Origin: JAYWDA01 sp043779185
Lineage (GTDB): Bacteria > Bdellovibrionota > Bdellovibrionia > Bdellovibrionales > Bdellovibrionaceae
Direction of reading: 5' to 3'
Assembly (NCBI GenBank): GCA_043779185.1
Contig: JAYWEQ010000091.1
Coordinates: 1-7,824, forward strand
DNA: 7,824 nt
Shown: piece by piece, positions 1-5,527 of the stretch
Numbering within the stretch: position 1 is the first letter of the stretch
How the letters are laid out: every line of letters starts with the position of its first letter
Position numbers and translations under genes: made by a program
The notes under the pieces: generated by a model
Databases searched by the model: none
Told to the model about the DNA's origin: nothing
What the model saw: the letters and a program-made list of their open reading frames with translations, nothing else

Positions 1-2
1 CT

Positions 3-968
3 GAGCTTAAAAAAATGCTCCTGAGACCTCGGCAGAAACCATTCATAATTTTTGTTCACACGAAATACCTTCATTATCCATATATCGATTCCACCAACGA
101 AAATTCAAATTGGGATCAATATTTATCGGCTGATGAAAAAAAATATGCTATAGAGCTGATGTCTCATCCTGAAAAGTATCCTTTAGATCTTCCGGCTCCT
201 TTGATCTTAAAGGGATCATCGAATATTTTAGAGAAATTTCCCCATTGGCGATCTGATGCAAAATCTTCCATGCTTAAGTTTAATGATCAATATCATCTTT
301 TTAGTGATGTGGGATTTATGGAACCTTGGAGGTCCAGCTTAAACTACAAAAAGGATCTTGAAATTATTCGCAAAGTTTATAGGGCTAAACTTCATTACTT
401 GGACCATGAGCTCAAAGACATATTAAATTTATACGGCGATCCTAATTTACAAGAAAATACGGTGATTATCCTGACCGGTGATCACGGAGAGTCTTTGATG
501 GAGCATAATATTTTAGGACATGCGGCAAATATTTATGACGAGGTCATGAGATTCCCTTTAATGGTGAAGTTTCCAAGATCAAAACTTACAGAAAAAGTTG
601 TGATTCATAATCAGTTTTATCAAGGAACTTTTAAGAAAATTATGAAAGATATCATGACCGGGAATATAAATGAAGAAAACTTTTATGCTAAAGTCATAGG
701 TGATGAGAAAAATAAAAAAATCATTATGCGCAATTGTGAAAATACGATTCAAGGAGTCCGATCAAATAACGAATGGAAATATATTAAGAATTATAAAAGT
801 GGAGAAATCTCTTTATACGATTTAATACGAGACCCCGTTGAAAAAAATGATGTTAAAAAAGATCACCCATCCGTGGCGGCTCAGTTAGAGTTAGTTCTTA
901 CTATTAGCAGGGGTCAGATGGAAAAAATTACTGACTTTTCTCCGTGTGATTTTAATAAAATAAACTAA
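3..968 (+). CDS. Sulfatase-fold (alkaline phosphatase superfamily) protein, 5'-truncated by window edge
   Basis: This is the C-terminal two-thirds of a sulfatase-family protein. The frame is open to the left edge, and the residues before the first ATG (position 15) align without gaps to an internal stretch of the paralogue at 2531-3907, so that ATG is internal and the true start lies outside the window. Visible motifs are VHTKYLHYP near the beginning, a metal-site motif GDHGES followed by a LGH histidine, and a PLMVKFP segment, all in the order seen in sulfatases. A conserved RNC and a near-terminal SPC are the only two cysteines visible, and both are shared with the paralogue. The nucleophile and N-terminal metal-site region are not in the window, so activity cannot be judged. 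The gene is clearly more AT-rich than its paralogue. It ends 13 bp from a convergent gene. The substrate is unknown; hydrolase, phospho-group transferase or inactive homologue are all possible. Confidence 0.85.
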   Translation, partial: ELKKMLLRPRQKPFIIFVHTKYLHYPYIDSTNENSNWDQYLSADEKKYAIELMSHPEKYPLDLPAPLILKGSSNILEKFPHWRSDAKSSMLKFNDQYHLFSDVGFMEPWRSSLNYKKDLEIIRKVYRAKLHYLDHELKDILNLYGDPNLQENTVIILTGDHGESLMEHNILGHAANIYDEVMRFPLMVKFPRSKLTEKVVIHNQFYQGTFKKIMKDIMTGNINEENFYAKVIGDEKNKKIIMRNCENTIQGVRSNNEWKYIKNYKSGEISLYDLIRDPVEKNDVKKDHPSVAAQLELVLTISRGQMEKITDFSPCDFNKIN

Positions 969-981
969 AAAAAGTATAAAC

Positions 982-1392
982 TTATTGGCGGCGCCGACCA
1001 TGACCGCCACCATGATGTTGTCCTTCGGACTGATCCGAAGGTTGATTGCGATCTGTTCTAGATGTCAAATTGTTGCTCTTTTTACAGCACGCCGTTAAAA
1101 GAGATTCTTTAAAGCTCTCGATTCTTGTCGCAACATGAGCATCCTCAAGTTCTTGCAAGTTCTTCATACTAATTTCCATGGCGGCTAGTTGCTGATTCAT
1201 TTGATGAATCATATTTTCAGAGGAACAAACTGGGATATTTAATTGCAAACCATTTTTTTTCTGTGCAAGTTCAGACCGCGTATAGGCGTGAATACGAAGA
1301 GCTAAGTCACTTTGCAAATCTGCCTTGGCATTCGCGCTCAGTGCTAAAAGGCATAAAGTAATAAAGAGATTATAACTTACTGTTTTTTGCAT
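982..1392 (-). CDS. Small exported protein of unknown function with His/Gly/Arg-rich tail
   Basis: I do not recognise a family. The 136-residue product starts with a typical Sec signal peptide: a lysine at residue 3, a hydrophobic stretch at about 8-20 and a probable AKA|D cleavage after residue 24. The mature part is mostly helical in character, with cysteines at 56, 102 and 103, and ends in a low-complexity tail with HHGGGHGRRR (residues 126-135), which could bind metal or a polyanion; that is inference. The ATG overlaps the 3' end of the upstream gene by 16 bp, and an AGAGG Shine-Dalgarno lies 10 nt upstream (1403-1407), so the two are almost certainly cotranscribed and possibly translationally coupled. 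The product is probably periplasmic or secreted. Confidence 0.75.
   Translation of the reverse strand: MQKTVSYNLFITLCLLALSANAKADLQSDLALRIHAYTRSELAQKKNGLQLNIPVCSSENMIHQMNQQLAAMEISMKNLQELEDAHVATRIESFKESLLTACCKKSNNLTSRTDRNQPSDQSEGQHHGGGHGRRRQ
1022..1041. repeat. Perfect 8-bp inverted repeat with 4-nt loop inside coding sequence
   Basis: CCTTCGGA and TCCGAAGG flank a CTGA loop within the 3' part of the exported-protein gene (982-1392), about 55 bp beyond the stop of the convergent gene ending at 968. Neither strand has a T-run after the stem, so it is not a canonical intrinsic terminator. It could still form an mRNA hairpin between the convergent genes. Confidence 0.35.
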
Positions 1393-1871
1393 TGATTAAG
1401 GACCTCTTCTTTAATCTGAGCTCCCATAAGCCTAAGCTTTTCCATTTTATCTTTGTCAAAAGCACTTGCCGCGCCACCCGCGCCTAGCTTATCTGCAAAT
1501 TTCTTTTGAAAACCATCTATTCTATCTTGGAGCTGACGAAGCTTCACGGCATCGGGCTGTTTATCAAAGTTTCCAGCGCCCGAGGTCATTGCGGACTCTT
1601 CCTCACTAAGGGCTTTTTTCACCATCGATAGGATCGTAGAATCTGAAATAGTATTCTCGAAAGCAGGTGCCGCGGCTTGAGATTTTGAATTTGGCGACTG
1701 CGCCGATAGCAAGTTCAGAGCCTCAGACTGCTTTTTTATGACAAGAGCAGTATTTTCTGAAATATTGACCCCTTGCAGAGACGAAGAATAAACTTTTTTT
1801 ATCTCAGATATGATATAAAAATTGAGCAAAAGAACTATAACTAAAATAACATCTCGAAAATTAAAGGCCAT
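1377..1871 (-). CDS. Single-pass membrane-anchored protein of unknown function
   Basis: I do not recognise a family. The 164-residue protein has one N-terminal hydrophobic segment (about residues 7-23) after a short cytoplasmic start, followed by lysine/serine-rich sequence, an Ala/Ser/Pro-rich linker near residues 60-70 and a charged helical region (about 105-162) that may form a short coiled coil. There is no clear signal cleavage site, so it is likely an inner-membrane protein with a periplasmic domain. The ATG has no Shine-Dalgarno. Instead, a -35/-10 pair sits immediately upstream with its -10 only 5 nt from the ATG, suggesting a leaderless transcript. It is the first gene of a two-gene unit with the exported protein at 982-1392, which points to a shared envelope role. 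Confidence 0.72.
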   Translation of the reverse strand: MAFNFRDVILVIVLLLNFYIISEIKKVYSSSLQGVNISENTALVIKKQSEALNLLSAQSPNSKSQAAAPAFENTISDSTILSMVKKALSEEESAMTSGAGNFDKQPDAVKLRQLQDRIDGFQKKFADKLGAGGAASAFDKDKMEKLRLMGAQIKEEVLNQCKKQ

Positions 1872-1876
1872 GAATG

Positions 1877-1905
1877 ATGCTAAAAAGACTAATGTTCGAA
1901 GTCAA
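1877..1905 (-). promoter_or_regulatory. Probable sigma-70-type promoter for the 1871-982 gene pair, likely leaderless
   Basis: On the minus strand a -35 TTGACT (1905-1900) is separated by 17 bp from a -10 TAGCAT (1882-1877). The -35 matches consensus at five of six bases and the -10 at four of six, with ideal spacing. Only 5 nt separate the -10 from the ATG at 1871, so transcription would start at or within a base or two of the start codon. The absence of any Shine-Dalgarno there is consistent with a leaderless mRNA. Confidence 0.5.
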
Positions 1906-1924
1906 TGCAAATAAAAGTTTGCAT
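1905..1924. promoter_or_regulatory. Perfect inverted repeat in divergent intergenic region, candidate operator
   Basis: ATGCAAA and TTTGCAT form a perfect 7-bp inverted repeat around a 6-bp AT-rich centre. It lies between the divergent genes at 1871 and 1936, touches the -35 of the minus-strand promoter and ends 11 bp before the plus-strand ATG. The position suits a regulator binding both directions; it could equally form a hairpin in a plus-strand leader. No regulator gene is present in the window. Confidence 0.35.
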
Positions 1925-1935
1925 GGTTGCTTTAC

Positions 1936-2529
1936 ATGACATTTGGGCTCTTGTTTTTGCTCCAAAGTATTTTGTTAAATGCCGCGCCCCTAAGTAACTC
2001 CGTCTTAGCGCCGTATGGAATGAGACTTTCAAAAGCGGAGGATTGGAATGTGGAATCGCAGGTCCAGCAAGAGGAAGGCCGTCAAAGAATTCAAATTATT
2101 AACCTTAAAAATAGTCAGCAGAAAAGCGTTATTGAAATGACTTTGATTGGACCCATGGATCAAAGTCAATATAACGAAAGCTCTCGAATGGAGAAACTTT
2201 CGGTGGAAAACCTTTATCATCCGATGGCAACACCTTATCCAGGCACGATCAGCAAAAAGAGTACTTGTCCCAAAGAGCTACTAAATCTCAAACAAAAAAT
2301 TTCGTTCTTGGGCGATAAAACTGAAGGCCTCGTTGCGAAGGTTTCTGCCAGGGGAACCTTCGGTGTTTGCAATTCACAGGCAGCATTTTACGACGGACTG
2401 TTTATGACTTATTTTTTAAAGCAGAAATATTTTTTAAGAATGACAATATTTCATGAGCAGATCAATCCAAAAACTTTATTTTACAAACCAATTCAGGACA
2501 TTCTAAATCAGTTTCAAAAGTCGCCCTGA
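1936..2529 (+). CDS. Secreted or periplasmic protein of unknown function
   Basis: I do not recognise a family. From the ATG at 1936 the product is 197 residues. It begins with a hydrophobic export signal (about residues 2-16, probable cleavage near LLNA|AP) that unusually has no positively charged residue before the hydrophobic core. The mature part alternates beta-like stretches (for example around 50-72 and 120-172) and has two cysteines at 111 and 145 that could form a disulfide. An in-frame TTG at 1927 would add three residues, but neither start has a Shine-Dalgarno, so ATG is preferred. The gene is divergent from 1377-1871, sharing a 64-bp intergenic region with an inverted repeat. It is convergent with the sulfatase-fold gene, the stop codons being separated by one base. 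Confidence 0.72.
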   Translation: MTFGLLFLLQSILLNAAPLSNSVLAPYGMRLSKAEDWNVESQVQQEEGRQRIQIINLKNSQQKSVIEMTLIGPMDQSQYNESSRMEKLSVENLYHPMATPYPGTISKKSTCPKELLNLKQKISFLGDKTEGLVAKVSARGTFGVCNSQAAFYDGLFMTYFLKQKYFLRMTIFHEQINPKTLFYKPIQDILNQFQKSP

Positions 2530-2530
2530 T

Positions 2531-3907
2531 TTAAAGGCAATGTGATAAGTCCCACACTTGGCCGAGGTCAAGCAGATGCTGATTTAGCTGCAACTCTAGC
2601 TTAGCGGCTACATTTTTATTAAAAGCAATCACATTTATTTTTTCACTCGGATCGATTGTTAGATTGAAAAGCTTATTTTCAGCGCCAGAAAAATCTTTAA
2701 TAAGTTTCCATTGATTCTTATATCTGATGCCCATTTGGGTATTATTGCAGTTCCTTGAAACAATAAGTTCGTTGCTCAGGGACAACGTCATTTCTTTGAT
2801 CAGCGCTTCGGTTGGTAAATTGCCACTGGCAACAAGATTGATGAACTGAGCAATTGCGCCAGTGAAAAACTGAGCGCTGATCAAAGGAGGCTCTTTTTCT
2901 TGTTTCCCCGGCAATTTAATCATCAGCGGAACCCGCAGTGTTTCATCAAAGACATTAAATGAATGTCCAAGAACATCATGTTCCATCAGCGACTCACCAT
3001 GATCGCCAACAATAATCAGAAGCGTTTTTTTCTGAAGCTCGTTGTTATTATAAAGATTAAGGAGGTCCGCAATCTGCGACGTAAAGTACCTTAATTTTGC
3101 ACGATAGATTTGGCGCAATATTCTGAGGTCTTTTGCAAAGTCGGCGTCTTCTTGCCAGCGCTTCAGATAAACAGGGTCACTAAAAAAGGCATACTGCTTT
3201 AAAAAAGCTTCAGATCTAGAGCGACTAGGGATTTCAATTTCAGGAAATTGTCGAAGAAGATCTGGGCTTCCAGAAAGCATCAGCAACAGAGGAAGTTTAG
3301 ATCTATACTTGACGGGATCGGCAAGGACCTTTTGGATATAAACCTTTTCGCTATTGCTTAAAAAAAAATCCCAGGCAGCCTCTTTATTAAGTCGATCGAT
3401 CAGTGGATAATGTAAATAGCGAAAATGAATAAATGCATAAAACGGCTTGAGATTTTGAGCCAGCAATTGACTTTTTATTTTACTCAGAGCCGGCTTAAAG
3501 TCTAAACTGAAGTTTTCATTAAGCTCACCGTAATTTTCTGGAGAATCTTCCCCCGGAGGAACGACGGTGGCCGGCCAATCTGGCTGAAGGCCCACCAAAG
3601 CATAGCCCTTTGACTTAAGGGTCTGCGGATTCACGGATCTGTACAAATATTGAAAAAGATTGACCCAGCTATGTTTGGCAAAAGAATTCGAAAAAAAATA
3701 AGACTCCTTTTTTAACGACTGAAGTTCTGGCGAAGCGTCAAGGTCTTCAAATCTTAAAGAGCAAAAGCTTAAGATTAAAATATTAGGCGGGAGCAAGACT
3801 TTAGATTCTAATTGATACTGTTGCCAAAAACCAAAAGAGGCTCCAAGGACAATCCCAATGAGGATGAACGTGATCCAAAGTTTCCTCAATAGCAAGTCCG
3901 AGAACAT
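2531..3907 (-). CDS. Membrane-anchored sulfatase-fold protein, possibly catalytically inactive
   Basis: This 458-residue protein belongs to the sulfatase/alkaline phosphatase superfamily. One transmembrane anchor (residues 10-28) is followed by an exported domain. Family landmarks are the first strand ILILSFCSLR (43-52), FIHFRYLHYP, the metal motif GDHGES (301-306), LGH (313-315) and VPLMIKLPG. The aspartate usually found in the first strand (as in IDTLR) is Cys49 here, and the following region (HSWVNLF) lacks both the C/S-x-P-x-R sulfatase nucleophile motif and the T-x-P-S variant. It may therefore be a pseudoenzyme or have altered chemistry. Cys387 and Cys457 match the cysteines of the paralogue at 3-968. 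The ATG at 3907 is preferred over an in-frame TTG at 3913. It overlaps the upstream pilin-like gene by 22 bp and has no clear SD, so translational coupling is likely. It is last in the operon. Confidence 0.88.
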   Translation of the reverse strand: MFSDLLLRKLWITFILIGIVLGASFGFWQQYQLESKVLLPPNILILSFCSLRFEDLDASPELQSLKKESYFFSNSFAKHSWVNLFQYLYRSVNPQTLKSKGYALVGLQPDWPATVVPPGEDSPENYGELNENFSLDFKPALSKIKSQLLAQNLKPFYAFIHFRYLHYPLIDRLNKEAAWDFFLSNSEKVYIQKVLADPVKYRSKLPLLLMLSGSPDLLRQFPEIEIPSRSRSEAFLKQYAFFSDPVYLKRWQEDADFAKDLRILRQIYRAKLRYFTSQIADLLNLYNNNELQKKTLLIIVGDHGESLMEHDVLGHSFNVFDETLRVPLMIKLPGKQEKEPPLISAQFFTGAIAQFINLVASGNLPTEALIKEMTLSLSNELIVSRNCNNTQMGIRYKNQWKLIKDFSGAENKLFNLTIDPSEKINVIAFNKNVAAKLELQLNQHLLDLGQVWDLSHCL

Positions 3908-4695
3908 AAACAAACGGGCTTTGATATTGTTCCAGCACCTTCAAAGACCCAATAATAAAGTGGGGCAGTGCATGAGACCGGTGGCGGTGGAGTATTGCAG
4001 GTGTACCCAGGCGTTACATTGGCGGCATTGCAAATGCCAAGCTCACAATTTTGGGTGACAGTATTAAACGACATTGATAGTGAGGAGCAGCTTTGAGCCG
4101 CCGTCATTTTGGGTATACAATAAATAATTTTATTAGCCGCATCAGTGTAAATCGTGACGGGGAAAGTTTTCGTACGAACGGATCCGTTTCCGTCGACAGG
4201 GGCGCCAGATAGAGCAAAATTGAGCACCCACTGAGTATAAGTTCCAGGAGGAGGATTCGCAGAGCCTGCGGGAATAGTAATTATCGTTGGCGGCAGAGGA
4301 GGAGGCTGGGGCGCGGGCAGAGGCACATCTGAAAACGGTTGAAGTTGCATGCCGGTGATTTGAAGCTTTGGCGAATACTTTGCACCTGCAGCTAATAATT
4401 GAGTGGCACCATTTTGTAAGAAGATAATATCCGCAGTCGGGGGAACATAAGTCATCGCGGAATGACCCGCATCTTGAATCACACTGGCGCAAGTATTGGA
4501 GTTTAGCATTGCTCCCCGGGCGAGATCCAAGGCGCGCAGCAAATCCTGTTCGCTATTGCGTAAACTTTGGACCTTAGCAGAGTCCGTAAGCATTGAAGCA
4601 AAAACCATTCCGAGGATAATAATAAGCCCGGTTACGATTAACACTTGAATCAGTGCGAAGCCCAAATTATTTGTTTTGTTGGAGTCATCTCGCAA
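3886..4695 (-). CDS. Type IV pilin-like protein 2 (prepilin signal, Cys-rich tail, Gln at +5)
   Basis: This is a 269-residue type IV pilin/pseudopilin-like protein. A short hydrophilic leader ends in Gly12, followed by FALIQVLIVTG and a hydrophobic helix to about residue 35. This is the class III signal processed by prepilin peptidase, with predicted cleavage Gly12|Phe13. The mature +5 residue is Gln, not the usual Glu. The globular part carries a proline-rich stretch (about 124-136) absent from its tandem paralogue and a C-terminal region (193-268) with nine of its ten cysteines. The start is a TTG at 4695 with AGAAGG (4705-4710) 9 nt upstream. It encodes Met-Arg and puts the cleavage glycine at residue 12, exactly as in the paralogue. 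A longer in-frame TTG at 4764 has no such support. The gene follows pilin-like gene 1 after 26 bp and overlaps the sulfatase-fold gene downstream. Confidence 0.85.
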   Translation of the reverse strand: MRDDSNKTNNLGFALIQVLIVTGLIIILGMVFASMLTDSAKVQSLRNSEQDLLRALDLARGAMLNSNTCASVIQDAGHSAMTYVPPTADIIFLQNGATQLLAAGAKYSPKLQITGMQLQPFSDVPLPAPQPPPLPPTIITIPAGSANPPPGTYTQWVLNFALSGAPVDGNGSVRTKTFPVTIYTDAANKIIYCIPKMTAAQSCSSLSMSFNTVTQNCELGICNAANVTPGYTCNTPPPPVSCTAPLYYWVFEGAGTISKPVCLCSRTCY

Positions 4696-4704
4696 GATTG
4701 GATC

Positions 4705-4710
4705 CCTTCT
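4705..4710 (-). promoter_or_regulatory. Shine-Dalgarno AGAAGG fixing a TTG start (pilin-like gene 2)
   Basis: AGAAGG lies 9 nt before the TTG at 4695, inside the 26-bp gap after pilin-like gene 1. It selects this TTG over the longer in-frame TTG at 4764, which would overlap the preceding gene and add a leader of 23 residues unlike the paralogue. Confidence 0.65.
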
Positions 4711-4721
4711 AAGCGAGGCCT

Positions 4722-5513
4722 TCAATATGACGGCAACGCGCTGCACGACTGAGAGCAAACACAAATTGGCTTAGCTGACGAGCCAGTCCCAGTATAGCCC
4801 CAATAGTATATTCTGCCGACGCAAGTACTAAGGGGGGGATTGAAGCAATCATATCCCGGCGTTACGCTGCCAGCGTTGCATGCGTTCAGCTGGCAACTTT
4901 GAGTGATCGGATTGAAAGACATCGTCAAGGACGTGCAGGTCTGACTTGCAGGCATTTGAATCAGACAATACGCGATCCGATTAGCCGCATCTGTATAAAC
5001 TGTAAATGGAAGGACTTTAGAAGAGACAGATCCAATTCCACTTGTCGGCACCCCGTTAATGACGAAATTAACCAGCCACTGCGAATAAGTTCCAGGGGCT
5101 GGGGTGACGGTCCCCGCGGGAACAACAATAACTTGTTTTGGAATTCCAGTTGGAACTAATTGCATGCTATTGATTTTCAGCCTTGGAGAATAATTCGTAC
5201 CAACAGCCAAAAGAGTCGACCCCGGTGAGTCTTTTAAAAAAGCAACATTAGCGGTGGCGCCATTGTAGGTTACAGGCAGACTGCCAGCATCTAGAATATC
5301 AGCGGCACAAGCGGTCGCATTGGATAGAACGCCTTCGACAAGATTTGAAGCTTGAAACATATCCTGTTGGGCATTCAGCAAACTTTGCGATCTAAAAAAA
5401 TTAGTCATCAAGGACGCTATGACCAAACCAATCACTGACGTAAGGCCTACTGCCATTAGGATTTCAACCAAAGAGAAGCCCATTGCCCGATTCTTATTCA
5501 TTTGAGAGCGCAA
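4722..5513 (-). CDS. Type IV pilin-like protein 1 (prepilin N-terminus, Cys-rich tail)
   Basis: This is a 263-residue pilin/pseudopilin-like protein. The N-terminus reads leader, Gly12, FSLVEILMAVGL, then a hydrophobic helix to about residue 36. It is a textbook class III prepilin signal with Glu at mature +5. The periplasmic part has short beta-type segments and a distinctive C-terminal region (183-257) with nine cysteines; with Cys69 that makes ten, all matched in pilin-like protein 2. The region includes a YYWGYTGTG motif and a closing CVCSQSC. The start is TTG at 5513 with a strong AAAGGAG (5521-5527) 7 nt upstream; an in-frame ATG four codons later is too far from it. The gap to the upstream membrane-protein gene is 12 bp. 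The protein is large for a major pilin, so a minor pilin or pseudopilin role is more likely; the exact machine cannot be told from sequence. Confidence 0.88.
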   Translation of the reverse strand: MRSQMNKNRAMGFSLVEILMAVGLTSVIGLVIASLMTNFFRSQSLLNAQQDMFQASNLVEGVLSNATACAADILDAGSLPVTYNGATANVAFLKDSPGSTLLAVGTNYSPRLKINSMQLVPTGIPKQVIVVPAGTVTPAPGTYSQWLVNFVINGVPTSGIGSVSSKVLPFTVYTDAANRIAYCLIQMPASQTCTSLTMSFNPITQSCQLNACNAGSVTPGYDCFNPPLSTCVGRIYYWGYTGTGSSAKPICVCSQSCSALPSY

Positions 5514-5520
5514 GAGTTCA

Positions 5521-5527
5521 CTCCTTT
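5521..5527 (-). promoter_or_regulatory. Shine-Dalgarno AAAGGAG fixing a TTG start (pilin-like gene 1)
   Basis: AAAGGAG lies 7 nt before the TTG at 5513 and overlaps the TAA stop of the upstream membrane-protein gene (5528-5526). The spacing is optimal for the TTG and too long (19 nt) for the in-frame ATG at 5501, so it decides the start and suggests translational coupling. Confidence 0.75.

Noticed and set aside
1022..1041. Hairpin considered as an intrinsic terminator for the convergent genes
   Set aside because: No T-run follows the stem on either strand, and it lies within coding sequence.
1927..1935. TTG start for the secreted-protein gene
   Set aside because: It has no Shine-Dalgarno, and the ATG at 1936 gives a complete export signal.
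3908..3913. TTG start two codons upstream of the ATG for the sulfatase-fold gene
   Set aside because: It has no better ribosome site than the ATG at 3907 and adds only Met-Phe.
3858..4058. Plus-strand frame spanning the pilin/sulfatase gene junction
   Set aside because: It lies opposite two supported genes, has no SD, and shows no protein-like features.
4142..4492. Minus-strand frame of about 116 codons inside pilin-like gene 2
   Set aside because: Its composition is Cys/Arg/Ser-rich nonsense, it has no ribosome site, and it is fully covered by a well-supported gene in another frame.
4696..4764. N-terminal extension of pilin-like gene 2 from an upstream TTG
   Set aside because: It overlaps the preceding gene by 43 bp, has no Shine-Dalgarno, and gives a leader unlike the tandem paralogue; the TTG at 4695 has both SD and matching leader length.
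3886..5513. The two similar pilin-like genes considered as a recent repeat or mobile element
   Set aside because: DNA similarity is limited to short conserved blocks; there are no terminal repeats or transposase, so this is an old tandem gene duplication.
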